From: Strobilurus pachycystidiatus
Taxonomy: Eukaryota; Basidiomycota; Agaricomycetes; Agaricales; Physalacriaceae
Direction of reading: 5' to 3'
Assembly (NCBI GenBank): GCA_019915135.1
Contig: JAHLMK010000008.1
Span: 124,001-188,000 of the forward strand
Length of the DNA stretch: 64,000 nt
Under the pieces are notes generated by a model. The model saw only the letters and a list, made by a program, of their open reading frames with translations, made no database searches and was not told where the DNA came from. This document shows, piece after piece, positions 21,932 through 34,544 of this stretch. The translations under genes were made by a program, and so were the position numbers. Position 1 is the first letter of the stretch. The number at the start of each line of letters is the position of its first letter.

Positions 21932-24644
21932 TGGGACACCAAGCCTCAACTGAATGTCGTCCGTGACGCTCGGTCGGTCAAGTCTGACCTCGTTCACATT
22001 TCCGTTCGCCGTACTCGAAAGCTACCGTGGATCGTCAGTTCAGGTGCAGGATTACAAGAAGGCGGAATGACCAACGAAATTGCGAGCGATGCCAGTGCAT
22101 CGATTGGGATGAAGTGGTGCATAGGCTCATGTAAAGCACCGCACGTAAGTGCGTCAGAACGCCGTCAATTCGGTGAGAGACAAGTGTCATGCAAGAGCCC
22201 TCAGCAATCGCGTATGTGACGGTATACCCATACATATGCGTCCGTCTATCCGAAATTGGTCAACCAAAGGCAATCATCAAGCAATTGTCAGTGGACGTAC
22301 TAATCATTTTGCTAAGACAACTGGGCACGACACAAATCACACCACACGGTAAAGCGGATGCCCAGCAATGATTCAGCATATGACCATACATGTGGTTCCC
22401 TTCCTAGAGCTTCGTCAGTTCAGGAATTCAGCAATGAGAATACGAGACGAGAATGACGAACTACAGCCTGGAGAGAGTTTCTGGGTATGGATAAGGTTCC
22501 GCGGAGGCACGTAGCCGAGTGCTCCCTGGAGATGGACTTGGCTTGCATGCGTGTAACCGAGATAATTATGTGCTTGCTTAGCACCGAGAAAACAGCAGCA
22601 ACCCTCAAGCCATTGCCGCGCTTACTGTGGTAACAATGGGAATGATCGTCTTCCTACTACAAAGTCGGTTTACGAGACTACGTTTACTGCTCTTCCACCA
22701 CGGGTAGTTCGGATGCTCACGTTGGCGGACAGACTGAGTAGCCAACATCCATCGTAATTGAGTTTGGTTCTGACTAAACGCTTGTGAGTCTAGGTAGAAA
22801 GCCGCGCTTGTCAACTTCACCTAAAACTGGCATCTCGCCGTCTGCCTTCGGGTACAGCGGAAAGGATTGTATGACATGCATGTCATACGCTGAGTGTCAT
22901 CATTGTCGCGCAAAGCCATTTTGTATCTACGCAAGGGAACTTTCCTGTAGAGGAGCAAATCGTCCCGGTCAGCCACGAAGCGTCAAGGGTTTGCTGCGCT
23001 TACCGAACATGTCAACGCCACCAAACTTGTTCTGATCTATGGAATGCGACCCGCGATCCTCCAACCGAACGGGGGCCGCTCTGGTCAAAGGGATTACTCT
23101 TGCTTCCCAGCGGCCATCAACATAGCCAGGTTGCCTAGCTAGCATCGACAAAGGAAAGCCGTATAAAGCAAAGCCTACTGCTGCTTGCCGTCCTAGGCGA
23201 CGACATTTCGGTAAAGGGGGTGATGCGCGAACATTTCAAGCTTCCTTCAACCGTCTAAGCTGGCTCCGTCTTCACTTTGGCACGTAGTATCTTCGTCCTT
23301 GGTAGGCGGAAGCCCGGATGGAGAATGGAAAGACGTTTTGCTCTGTCCGATGTATCGCCTTCCGCTACTTGTCGTCTGATGAAGCATTCTCTTTTTCTGT
23401 AAATTTTGAGGTGAGTGCCAGGGTGTCTGAAGACCTCTGCAATATCGATGCCACTCAGAAAGTGGCGCCATAAGAAGGATGCAGATATAGATGCGTCTGC
23501 GGTGTACTGCACAGACACATCAGGGTAGGCTAGCTAGTGCACTCATGGACTGCATACCTGCAGGCTAAGAAAGGCTTTCTCAGAAATTAGTGATCCATGT
23601 CGCCGGGATCTCGTGGCTGCGTGCGGGGACGAAGATGTAGGCAGGGTGAATTACAGTAGAGCGGTAGTCCAGCGTGAACAGCTGGGGTGGGTCGACCTGG
23701 GCGTCGCTATGGCCTATGCCAAATTGGTGTTCTGTACCGAAAAAAAGACAGAGGCGCACGGCAAGGATTTCAGGGTGAGTCTGCTAAATATGTCTCTTTG
23801 CCGTCGCTGCTGTTGGCCTGCTGGCAGTCTATTCATCGCTTATTGTCGTGAATACGGGTGTGGCGTCCGGTATCGGGCACAGAGAGTCTCGCCATTGAGC
23901 TGCGGTTAGGAAAGCAGTGACAGAGGAGGCGCATAAGCGGGAGATGGTGACGGTCTGAGGTAAAGAGCGGGGACGCCCACCGATCAGGCACGACGCGCCT
24001 CTTTTTCTCCAACCAAGTTCAAAGTTTCTGCCTCCTCCTCTGCGCGATGAAACTCTGCTGTCAGAAATCAACTGGGCATGAATTAAGACGAAAGACTTGT
24101 TGGAGTGCTCATCAGTCTCAAGGCGGGGCAAATCGGTCAAATAGTCTCTTTGCATCGACTTCCGGGCGGGCAGCTGAGCTCTTTGTAAATTGCTGAATCC
24201 AATATCAAGCCAGACCAGAATCGCTATCTTGATGCCCGAGCTTTCGCAGAGTCTTTCGTATGCATGCGGTGTGGTATGACTTAAGCGTACTGGTGGGACT
24301 CGGACGCGCGTCCTCAACGCGTCCTTGCGACCGTTCCTCTTTGAGTTACGAAAGTGGTGGGCCTATCTTTGAACTCCGGCTCTTTCTGGACATTTTGATC
24401 AATGTGCTTTGCAGTCCCCAGCACGACATCCAGGGAGACAATTCCCCGGACAATGGCCTGCATATTTTGATCAACGCGTTGATCAACGCGCATGGCGACG
24501 GACAAAGACATCTTCTCCAACGGGTTATTCAGTGTCAATCATCGTGATTACTCCCCATTTGTTCTAGCTGCACTGTCCGACCTTCCATATCCAGCTATGC
24601 AAAATGACAGACCTGCCCATTGTGTTTCGTGCAGACTTGCACTG
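21932..24644. other. Gene-poor stretch
   Basis: About 2.7 kb without a supported gene. A minus-strand piece near 22990-23065 reads APVRLEDRGSHSIDQNKFGG, which looks like a fossil of a coding exon but cannot be joined to anything. No tRNA or tandem repeat recognised. Confidence 0.35.
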
Positions 24645-24652
24645 TATAAAAA
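24645..24652 (+). promoter_or_regulatory. TATA box of the C2H2 zinc-finger gene
   Basis: TATAAAAA, 62 bp before the ATG at 24707. Confidence 0.55.
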
Positions 24653-24706
24653 CGCTAGCCATCATGATTTCTTCAGCACTTCCCCCAGTCTCATCCGCCA
24701 ATCAGA

Positions 24707-25456
24707 ATGTCCTCCACACCTCCTCTTGTGAGTCCCTCCTTTGTCCCAGTTTGTAAGCGCCTTAGATGTTCCTTCGATCGCTAACATCACTCTTGTTTTT
24801 TCTCTCCAGGCATGCCCCCACCCAACCTGCAAACGCGTCTTCGAGCACGGGGTGAACATGACGCGTCATATCGCTACACATGATCCCAACACGAAGCGCC
24901 ACGTCTGCCCTTTCCCTGGCTGTGGGCATGCGACCCGCCAGCGCTCAAACTTGACTATACATGTAAAGAAGTGGGTGGCTTGTATATCTCTTGTGGGCCT
25001 TACTGATAATATAACAGACACACGAACACCAAAGACCTTGTCTGCCCCGAGGAAGGGTGCGACTACGCGACTGGTGATCCGGCAGGGTTGGTGCACCATC
25101 GCCAGCGCGCGCACCAGTATAAGGCTAGGCCTACTAGGAGTCATGTTCGTTATGCGGAAGTCGCCTTCGTCCCCCTTTCCTATATTGACTCCTCCTCTTC
25201 GTCGACGCGCTCCCCTTCCACCGAGCCAACCCTTGATCGGCAGAAAAAATACATGTTCGTGTCCGATGACCATTCCTACACGCAGGACTCGGAAGCGCAT
25301 GTATCCGCTGCTGGGACTAGTATCCCTTCCCCCAGAATCGTGCGCCGTGCCCGGGACGTCGATTTGAGCGAGCTCACCGCTGAGAATCCCACAGCATGTC
25401 ATTCATCCAGGTCGATCTCGCCGCCACTTTCACCGGATATCGATCCGATGGACTGA
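24707..25456 (+). CDS. C2H2 zinc-finger protein, three fingers
   Basis: Probable DNA-binding transcription factor. Exons 24707-24727, 24810-24970, 25018-25456; 621 nt, 206 residues. The first exon encodes only seven residues. Three consecutive fingers follow: CPHPTCKRVFEHGVNMTRHI with its second His three residues later; CPFPGCGHATRQRSNLTIHV followed by KKH; CPEEGCDYATGDPAGLVHHR followed by QRAH. The C-x4-C-x12-H spacing fits classical C2H2 fingers. Intron 2 falls inside the last codons of finger two. The C-terminal half is Ser/Pro/Asp-rich (SSSSSTRSPSTEPT and RSISPPLSPDIDPMD), plausible as a regulatory tail. Target genes unknown. Confidence 0.85.
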
Positions 25457-26198
25457 GAGCATATGCATGACCACTTCGAACATTCATATATTGACCATCG
25501 TTACTTGCCGCCACTACGAGTCTCTGACCGATCTGTGCACAAGGGAGAGATATGTTGATCCGATTTGTTGTATCTGCCTTTTCACATTGTCCAATCAATG
25601 CACATCCTGATTTGTTTCGTTCCGACGGATCCTCTGCACTCACTGGCAAGGAAACTCAATGTTTGGGTTACCTCACTCCCAAGACTCCATCATTACCGAC
25701 TTTTCAATTTACGATTTACTCAAAACAAAGTTCAGAAACATACAAAAGACTAACTTGTACGTGACGGTGATCTTGGCGTTCGAGTAGCCCTTGGTGTTAA
25801 CGGTGGTGGTCAAGCCAAGTTCAAGCCATCCGCAGCATCCGACGGTCCATGCTGAACAACTCGTCCCGGGTGTGTCACTCATAAGTCTTTGTCAGTGAGG
25901 TTCCTCACCTTCAGCCCCGTTTTGAAGCTCGAAGGTGGGCAATGTAGTTTTTAACTTCGAAGGCGCAAGTTAGAGTAGCGAATTTCGGTCCGGATTCCCC
26001 GATGTGTCCGGCATGTCGGCATTGCCCTTTTGAGTTTGTTTGCAACCAAGTTACCAAATCGCCTTCAAAAACGACAATCATCACCAGATCATCACGAAAG
26101 GTATCTCATCAAACAGTGCCGACTGTTGCTGTGCAGGTATGATTCCTCCTCAAGCTGAACATCAAGTGGTCCTGTGATTGATACGTGTCTTCAGCGCA
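25457..26198. other. Intergenic
   Basis: No supported gene. On the minus strand about 25757-25830 there is a coding-looking scrap reading LTTTVNTKGYSNAKITVTY, too short to assign. Confidence 0.35.
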
Positions 26199-27914
26199 AT
26201 GAACCGTCGAGATCCAGGCTCGGATCCCGAAGGATGTCCTCTCTGCTCATTACCCCCCGCCCAACCCTCGAAACGCGACCAGGGCCTGCTTCGCGGGACC
26301 TCCGGGCTATCTGATGCGAAGCGCGATGAGTTGCACCAAATCCTACTGGAATCTCCGGACCGCATTCGCGACCTGGACGAAAAGATCCTGATGGCGCAGG
26401 ACTTGGTCAAGCAGTTGACCCAGGCACGGAACGAGGAAGTGATGTCCGTGGACACTGCTCGGTGCTTGCTTCACCCCATCCGTTCACTTCCAAACGAGAT
26501 ATTGGGCGAGATATTCTCTCATTGTATTCCTACGTGGGAGGATCTACTGGTGTCTCCATCCGTGAAATCGCTCAACCCTCACCGCGCGCCATGGCTTTTA
26601 ACTCAGGTTAGCCACCAATGGAGGGACATTTCCACTTCCATGCCAGCCCTCTGGGCCTGTCTTTCCGTGGACCTCACTCGTCCAGGTTGGCACCTGAACA
26701 CCTCGGAAGATTCGATGGCCTCGCGATTGGCTGTGCATCTCGAAAGAGCTGGACAGGCCGACTTGTCAGTGAAACTTTCTACATTGACCTCTTACCATAC
26801 AGCATTGCCAGAGCTACGACGGCCTATGGTGCTTGGACGCATCAGGAGACTGTCTCTCCTCATGGAGTTCTCTGATTTTCTCGAGTCCTTCGAGGGCTCT
26901 GTGTTCCCTGCGCTCGAGTTGCTCGTTCTTGACCGGGTCGAAAGCTCGGCGATTGACTCGCCCATGCCCGTGGACATGATGCCCGGATGTCAGTCTGTGA
27001 AGATTGTCCCCTCCAAGGAGAGGAATGTAGATCCTACACTGCTCTCCCTACCTTGGTCCGATATTTGCACCTTTGAGGTCTCGACTACTTGGATGGGATG
27101 GTACATGCATCTCGCGAATTTCCCCACCATTGCTGATCTGCGTTTGATGGTGGATGCGAAGAGATGGGATGACTTGGACTTTCTGCCCCCGAACACCCTT
27201 GTTCTCCCACACCTTCGCTGCTTGACACTTACCGAAGTGGATGGCAGCGCTCGCAGCGGCGGCGTTATGGAGATATTGATGGATGTCCTGGAAACGCCCG
27301 CTCTTGCGGTCCTCACACTCGTATACCTACTCGACGTCGGTGAAAACATCGTCCCCTTCCCCACACTCTCAGGCGCGATGGAGCACCTCACAACACTCCG
27401 CATTCGGTGCGATACACGGCATCCTCAGAACAGAAAGGGTCTGCTGCAGTTGCTGGAACGTACACCACACGTGGAAACGCTTGCGCTGCTTTGTGAAGAC
27501 CTCCATGCGGGCATCATCCACGGACTGGAAGCGTCCGACGAGATCTGCCGGTTACCTCGTCTGCGCTGCCTCGACGTCAGTGAGGACGCCTTGGGATACG
27601 ACATCGCGGTCATGTTGGACATGTTGGAAACTAGGCTTGGTGAAGCAGCCGTCTTGCTCACGGCTGCCCTCGAGCGTGGCCTTGAGAAGATCGTGGTTCC
27701 GCGATGGATGTACCATTCTTGGGATCAGCGCTGGCAGAGATTGCTTGCGGAGAGATCATTGACAGTGGAATGCGGCACGAGCGACGATTACTTGGATGAA
27801 GAGGCGGTCTTCACGGATGATGAAGCGGAGTCTAGTAGTGATGACGGGTGGTCAGGAGAGGATGAGTCTATCACTGACTGGAGGCAAGAGTTACTCGCTG
27901 AGCCACTTCATTGA
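26199..27914 (+). CDS. F-box protein
   Basis: Single exon, 571 residues. After a Cys-containing N-terminus and a helical/coiled stretch (residues 40-85, LDEKILMAQDLVKQLTQARN), an F-box lies at about 93-150: IRSLPNEILGEIFSHCIP, then APWLLTQVSHQWRDISTSMP and ALW. This is the typical agaricomycete F-box layout. F-box proteins are substrate receptors of SCF ubiquitin ligases binding Skp1 through this domain. The following about 370 residues contain spaced Leu-rich strands (for example FPALELLVLDRVESSAIDS and LPRLRCLDVSEDAL) as in the LRR-like region that would bind substrate. The C-terminus is strongly acidic (DEEAVFTDDEAESSSDDGWS). The start is the first ATG of the frame. Substrate unknown. Confidence 0.9.
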   Translation: MNRRDPGSDPEGCPLCSLPPAQPSKRDQGLLRGTSGLSDAKRDELHQILLESPDRIRDLDEKILMAQDLVKQLTQARNEEVMSVDTARCLLHPIRSLPNEILGEIFSHCIPTWEDLLVSPSVKSLNPHRAPWLLTQVSHQWRDISTSMPALWACLSVDLTRPGWHLNTSEDSMASRLAVHLERAGQADLSVKLSTLTSYHTALPELRRPMVLGRIRRLSLLMEFSDFLESFEGSVFPALELLVLDRVESSAIDSPMPVDMMPGCQSVKIVPSKERNVDPTLLSLPWSDICTFEVSTTWMGWYMHLANFPTIADLRLMVDAKRWDDLDFLPPNTLVLPHLRCLTLTEVDGSARSGGVMEILMDVLETPALAVLTLVYLLDVGENIVPFPTLSGAMEHLTTLRIRCDTRHPQNRKGLLQLLERTPHVETLALLCEDLHAGIIHGLEASDEICRLPRLRCLDVSEDALGYDIAVMLDMLETRLGEAAVLLTAALERGLEKIVVPRWMYHSWDQRWQRLLAERSLTVECGTSDDYLDEEAVFTDDEAESSSDDGWSGEDESITDWRQELLAEPLH

Positions 27915-29425
27915 GACCATGAGTCCAATTGACTTCAGTAGAATAGCACACTAAATTTGACTTGTAGACAATCAAGGAGGAACCGAAAACCGATCATGGA
28001 CTCCGAGACACGCATATTGGGAACTGATATCATGTGCGGGTTATACGTCCATAGGTTACTGTTAGACTCCAATATGGCGCGCCAGCGTGCGCAGGCATGC
28101 ACCAGAAGCCGTCAACCCAATCTGGACGGTGGAAGAAGGTCTTCGCCCTGCTCGACGATCGAAGGACTCCGGTGCGCCTGCAGCACGACGCGGAAGACGA
28201 TTGCGAGCCTGAGGGTCTTTATCATGAGTGTCAGATGGATAGCGACGAATCAGCCTCAAATAGCAGACCACAGAGTGATGGCACGGTGGGAGATATCTCG
28301 TTCACGTTCATCGTGGGAGACAGGGCCTCAAAATACAACAACTGCACCGAAGAGGTCCTCGAGGCTCTCGTCGTACTTGCGCCCGTTGCCAGCAGAAGGT
28401 CAATTTTCCCGATCTGACTTCCTGGCCCTCTACCTCTTGTATGAGGATCTAGGCATATACCTGTGCTCAGGACATAGACAGATAATCATGTATCAAGATA
28501 TTCTGCCATCTAGTTGAATTCAATTCCAATCGCAACAGTGTACTGTAGTCTTATTACCCACCAGTCGAACGAATATCACGTTCGCTGATTTGCAAAGGCA
28601 TACTGAGCACCGGTAACGACAATTTTATGTGCTTGGGCCTGCTCAAGCACCGACTGGATCGGTCGCTCAGCCAACAATCTCTTGATTGACTCAGTCACAA
28701 AGTAGCGACTAAGCCATACAGAAGTTTCTGTTCACTTATCGATACTGCAGGACTATACATCAGTGTCAGACAGTTCAGAGAATTTTAAATCACATTCTAT
28801 TCAATCGGACTTGAACAAACATCACTAAGAAAATGAGAGGACGCAGCCGTAGAAGACTTTGACCATGACCAGTTGGTCGGCGCCGGGGCAAAAATCCTCA
28901 AGCAGGGCTACGCCACTGCCATCGGCGGCCTGCTGCTCTAGATCCGCCCTCAATCGCCAGGTCCTGCGACGGCGAGCGAAGGTCTCTAACAGAGGCGCAC
29001 CTCCCTTGTCTGGCTAAGGAGGAGGGAGGAGTAGGACCGGGTCTAAATGTGATGGAGGGCGTGAGATCCTCCCAGCACGGGTCGCAGCGCGATGTTCCAA
29101 AAGGTGGTACGCCACGAATGGAGAGATCCGCCTAAGGGGCCATGCCATACCGCGACGAACAGCGACAGGATGACGCGCATAGGGGTAGATTTGGTCTGAT
29201 GCGATGGACGGAGGAGCTCCTTCCAACACGGCTCGCGATGGTCCATAGAAATCCACGAATGATTGGGAAGACATCCAACAATGTCGCTATATGGATAAGG
29301 GATGTACGCCGTCGCAATGAGGAGAGACGGCATCTTCAACCGGTATCTCTCTAGTCAAGGGGCTAAGTTATGTGTTGAAGATGGTGGTAAGGAGGTGGAG
29401 AATGGGCCGGGGGATGATGGTAAGA
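27915..29425. other. Intergenic with fragments
   Basis: No complete gene. An open frame at 28097-28417 has a protein-like acidic middle (DDCEPEGLYHECQMDSDESA) but no domain or splice support. At about 28855-28942 a scrap reads EDFDHDQLVGAGAKILKQGY and ends soon after in a stop; it looks like the last exon of a lost gene. Confidence 0.35.
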
Positions 29426-29626
29426 TTAGACGACGTGTACAAGCGCCTTTCTCCTCCTCCTGGGCAGCGCGCCAGCAGTAGGCCCGAGCTGGCCTTTGGG
29501 AGGGATGAGCGATGGCCTGACGAACTCGATGAAGAATGTAACGCCTCGGCGCTCACGGAGCGTGAGGCCCGTCGACGCGAGGGATGACGAAGAGGAAGAG
29601 GATGGTGGGAGCGCGTATAGTGTCAT
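29426..29626 (-). CDS. Small Ser/Arg-rich protein, paralogue A
   Basis: Predicted 66-residue protein starting MTLYALPPSSSSSSS. It is supported by clear homology to the 97-residue protein at 53760-54053. The two share MTLYALP, a Ser-rich linker, LTLRERRGVTFFIEFVRP (LTLRERRGVTFYIDFVRP in B), G.LGPTAG.LPRRRRK, and similar promoters. No known domain. The conserved basic/aromatic block and PRRRRK tail could bind nucleic acid or act as a nuclear signal, but this is inference. The start is the ATG that aligns with paralogue B; an upstream in-frame ATG at 29668 has no counterpart there. Confidence 0.65.
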   Translation of the reverse strand: MTLYALPPSSSSSSSLASTGLTLRERRGVTFFIEFVRPSLIPPKGQLGPTAGALPRRRRKALVHVV

Positions 29627-29711
29627 GCTGGATGATAATGATAAGAGTGGTTTGCGATGCGATGGCAAGATATCAAGTTCGGTTGAGGGAAAGACGGGGA
29701 GACAGACACGG

Positions 29712-29754
29712 ATTTATAGCAAATGCCGAATGGCTCCTTTTGTGGCGCTGTTCT
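29712..29754 (-). promoter_or_regulatory. Promoter block of small Ser/Arg-rich gene A
   Basis: On the minus strand TATAAAT (29712-29718) lies about 86 bp before the ATG. Just upstream is AAAGGAGCCA (29731-29740), preceded by a CCAAAC..GAACAGCGCC stretch. The same AAAGGAGCCA and neighbouring bases precede paralogue B at 54165-54190. Confidence 0.5.
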
Positions 29755-30232
29755 TGTTTGGTCGTAGCTCCTACTTTCGGCTCCTTCGGCAGGACTTGCC
29801 AGCGTCATTATTCTGAAATGACGCTTTCTGGCCGGGACTTGTGTGCAACAGTCACGACGATGAAGAACGCTCAGAAGAGTTGATGGATGCGCCACGCCCG
29901 GGGTGGTTAGCCCTGATGAACTACTTAGCTTGTACTAATGGCAATGCTGCGCCGTGACCTTGTGCAATGTTGCGACATGGCATGCGCAGATTATAACGCA
30001 CTCTGAGGACGATCCAGAATGGCAACGGGCCGCAAGAACATGACACTTGGCATATATTACGGACACGTTGCCTAGGGATAGAGATAGTCTTACAGAGTAG
30101 TACACAGCAACCGAGTCTAGTTCGTATACTAAAACATGGAACGGAAATAGATACATAAAGAAAATGGTGGGGTCCAGCAAGGCGCTCTGCGGAGAGACGC
30201 TGGTGGCCACGAAAGGAAACGCGCCGGTGCGC
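29755..30232. other. Intergenic
   Basis: Between the small Ser/Arg-rich gene A and the 3' end of histone H3. No supported gene. Confidence 0.4.
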
Positions 30233-30917
<685 letters not shown>

Positions 30918-31171
30918 TGAGGCTGTTTGATCGCTATGTGGCGGGAAATAAAGACTACGGTGCTCCTGGAGGCAGGAGAGGTGTTGGTGGGCGGGAAGAA
31001 AGAGATGCGAATGAAAGGATCCAACGCTGTTGGAAACCCCAACACCCTTTCTCACGCTCGTGCCAGCTTACTCCCCTTTGATTTCCAGCTGATCGAACGC
31101 TCGAAGATTGCTTTTCTTTTTTTCTCCGCTTCCTCTGTTCGCTTTTCACCAATGTTTTTGCACAAACCTCG

Positions 31172-31180
31172 TTTTATATA
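31172..31180 (-). promoter_or_regulatory. Likely TATA box of histone H3
   Basis: TATATAAAA on the minus strand, about 255 bp before the ATG. The distance implies a long leader or a spliced 5' UTR. Confidence 0.4.
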
Positions 31181-31871
31181 CTCTGCTCATCGTTCGCCAT
31201 TTTTGCTCGACTTTTAGGAGAGCGGAATGGGCGCAGGAGAGAAGAGCATTTTGAATCTTGGAGAGACACAGCCACAGCTATGTTTCTGGCCGTGTCCTCG
31301 ATCGGCCTCGGTGGGTGGCGGGCCAAACTTGTCGCTCTGATTCATGCTGGCGCACACCTGGCGTCTGCGCTTTCACCACACTGGCATCGCTCAGTGGTGC
31401 CATGCCTCCTCCTTATCACAGCACCTTGCCTCGTAGCGACGTTAATTGGCGGCACCGGGTAAATATCGCTCAACAGCAACACACAGGTTTGACCGGATCA
31501 TACGAATGTGTTGCTTCGGCTGATTTGACTCTCAAGTCTCGGACGACGGATCTGTGGTGCTCTACACGTGCCCATCAGCTATCCCATCATGAGAGTTTAG
31601 TGGCGCTGTGTTCACTTCTGGGATGTTTTCGGCTAATCTTATCAGAAGCTGGGATGCCTCTAGTGGTTGATCAGCGATTTGGATTCGAAGGTAGAGTGTG
31701 CCAAACGTAACTTCACCTGTCACTGGCAGGACTCATACTCTATACCTTGTTCTCGATGCAAACACGATTGTCTTGAATCGGGATGAATCCCCTTTCGTGA
31801 CAAGGCCCACGCACACTGAGTATCTCCTCACCTCCATAACGACATGGTGGCTGCTGATCATCTTCACCTTG
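31181..31871. other. Intergenic between divergent H3 and BCS1-like copy 4
   Basis: No supported gene. An open frame at 31258-31710 lacks any recognisable feature. Confidence 0.4.
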
Positions 31872-31879
31872 CATAAAAG
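31872..31879 (+). promoter_or_regulatory. TATA-like box of BCS1-like copy 4
   Basis: CATAAAAG, 52 bp before the ATG at 31924. Confidence 0.4.
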
Positions 31880-31923
31880 GCTCGTCATTTTCTACCCATC
31901 TCCCCAACGCCTTTCTTTCCAAG

Positions 31924-34025
31924 ATGTCCTTGATTAACACCCTTATAGCCGCCCTGACTTCTTCAGACATCGTCTCCACTACCGATGAATTTACTCTGCT
32001 ACCCACCACGACGCCGACCACCACCGACGCCTCAAATTCCGCAATATGGAGCAAGAACATGGAATTATCCCTTCGATCCATCGTCAACCTATTCTGGACG
32101 TCTACTGTGATGCGAGATGGGAGACTTGTCCTCATCGGATGGCTTTTGAACGTCCTCCGTCGAGCTACCAGCGTCCTTCGGCGACGAACGCAGGAGAGGC
32201 TCTCGAAAGCAATCCAATATAGCATCTCCATCTCTAGTAACGAGGACGCTTATAGTAAGTGTACATCTAAGTGCGAATGTTCATGAACTAATGGGTGCGC
32301 AGATTGGATGCTCGTTTGGCTGGCCCAGCAACCCGCCTGGTGTACGCATTCGTGACGTTTCTTCTCGAGTATTCCTCATCCATAATTCTAGCGAAATCCA
32401 GCGACATCGAAATCACCACGAGCGCCCGGGGCGTCAAGTGGAGCACGCTCAACACTGGCCGTCGCACTGACGAAGAACAGGATCGTGAAGTTGCCAGCCT
32501 AACGTTCTTCCCGCATAACGCGACCAACGCCGCCGCTTCGTACTCGACGTGGTACAAGATGCACTATATCACCGTCACGCACAAGAAAGAAACAACGAGT
32601 GAATCGAGGAGAGAGAATCCGGATGTCATGGTGATCAGGTTGGTTCAAGGCGTCAGGCTCTGATTGCGATTCTGACTGGTTCTGAAGAACGATTGCACGC
32701 AACCACCAAGTCCTTCAGGACCTCCTCCGTGAAGCACGACAACTATTCGTCGAACAAACATCGAGCAAGACGGCAATTTACGCTCCGAAAGACGATTATT
32801 TCTGGTAGTCATCTCTTTTTTTCTTTGACCGGCAAACTCTTGAGCTGACTTCGATGCAGGTCAGGGTCTAAATGGGAATTGGCGTCCCACAGCCCTAAAC
32901 GCAGCCTAGACTCAGTCATCCTCGATCCGGACATGAAGTATCGCCTACTACGTGATGCTGAACACTTCTTGGCCAGCAAGGAGTGGTACGCTACCCGACA
33001 GACGCCCTTCCGTCGGGGGTACCTTCTCGTGAGCTCTATTTCTATCGTGTGCTGTGTCACGAGAATTGACCGGAACGACAGCATGGTCCTCCAGGGACAG
33101 GCAAGACCTCTCTCATCGCTGCCATCGCAGGCCAGCTATCCCTAGATGTATACATGGTCTCCCTCTCTTCACAATACATGGACGACAGGGCGCTCGTGGG
33201 CTACTTTGACCTTCTACCGGAGCGCTGCATCGTACTGATAGAGGACATCGACGTCGCTCTGGACGGCACGATAAACCGAGATGGGGTGAAGACGACGAGG
33301 ACACAGCTGGGCAAGTGAGTGACTTCGATTCTGGGAACGAAACGAAACAACTGATCTATTTCAGTGTGACCCTCAGCGGGCTCCTCAATGTCTTGGACGG
33401 GATAGGCGCTCAGGAAGGACGCATACTCTTTGCGACGACAAACAAGCTCGAGTCGCTTGACAGTGCCCTTACCCGTCCCGGTCGCATGGACGTATGCCTC
33501 CCGTTCGAGCTCGCCGCAAAGTTCCAGATGCGCGAGATGTTCATCTGGTTCTATAAGCCCCAGCAAAGTCTCACTGTCCCGGACTCAGACTCGGATGTGG
33601 AAGACCAAGACGAAGACGAGGCCGAGCCAGAACCCGATTCCACTACCTCGATTCCGACAGCGATCACCTGCGTCGGCCAACTCCCTGGTAGCAAGATTCA
33701 GAGATATTCACTCCGCCGAATTCAAAACCTGGCGGACGACTTTGCGGCACCGATACCCGAGTATACTTTCTCCATGGCAAGTATTCAAGGGTACTTGATG
33801 GAGTACAGAGGGCATCCAGTTGCCGCGGTCAAGGGTGTTGGCGCATGGCTTGAGGACGAAAGGCTCGCCAAAGAGGAGATGGAGAAGAAGGAATCGGAAA
33901 GGATCAGAGCATTGATGAATACGGTCAGGCTAGAGGAGCTCAAGGATGAGGGCGAAGTGACAGTGGAGGGGAAGGACGCTGACTCTGATGCCACTGATGA
34001 CGAGTACCATTCGGACTCTGACTGA
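31924..34025 (+). CDS. BCS1-like AAA ATPase, copy 4
   Basis: Seven exons with the family intron map: 31924-32254, 32303-32341, 32392-32638, 32688-32804, 32860-33028, 33082-33314, 33365-34025; 1797 nt, 598 residues. Exon 2 is again 39 nt and exon 5 is 169 nt, as in copy 3. N-terminal features: RDGRLVLIGWLLNVLRRATS as the probable membrane segment and start of BCS1_N, then WMLVWLAQQPAW. Walker A is GPPGTGKT at about 303-310, Walker B CIVLIEDIDVA, then ATTNKLESLDSALTRPGRMD. The tail is Glu/Lys-rich then acidic, ending near DATDDEYHSDSD. It lies 22 kb from copy 3 next to histone H3, so it is dispersed rather than tandem. All introns here are GT-AG. Function as for the family; substrate unknown. 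Confidence 0.9.
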
Positions 34026-34544
34026 TGTAGCATGTACTGTAGTACGGACTGTGCTGTGTTTGAGACGCACGTTAGAATATATCTATCTATCTGAGGGGAT
34101 TTTGATCATGATAGTGCTACGGTAACGACAACGACTATATCTTAGATAATTCCGGTCCACTGTGAAGTCCAGACTCGTCTGGCTTGTGTAAATCAGCGGC
34201 AAGCGTGCAAGTGCGCCTCTTGCATTGTCAATATATTGAAATTGTCTCCTTGAGTGTCACTTGTCACTATCCTCGTCTTCAGATCTTCGTCGGAATGACA
34301 ATTGTCGGAGTCCTCAGCGTCCCGACTCGCATAGTAGAGCGTTTGTAATTGAGAGACATTCCGAACCTGGGCTGAGCCTGCCAGGCAACGGAGTGATGCT
34401 GCCGTACAGGTGCCAGTATGCAGATTCCGAGTCCTGACTTACTGGTAGCAGGTAGCAGATATCATTGATAAAGCATAAGACAGCATTTATACAGCGTACG
34501 GTACGATAGCATCGACGACAGCGTTCATAGATAATCCAGACCAT
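34026..34544. other. Intergenic between convergent genes
   Basis: Contains the 3' flank of BCS1-like copy 4 with short ATCTATCTAT-type simple sequence near 34080. No gene. Confidence 0.4.

Noticed and set aside
23829..24317. 162-codon minus-strand frame
   Set aside because: Basic, featureless translation, no promoter or splice support, in a gene-poor region.
31258..31710. 150-codon plus-strand frame upstream of BCS1-like copy 4
   Set aside because: No domain, no TATA box at a sensible distance and atypical composition; probably chance.
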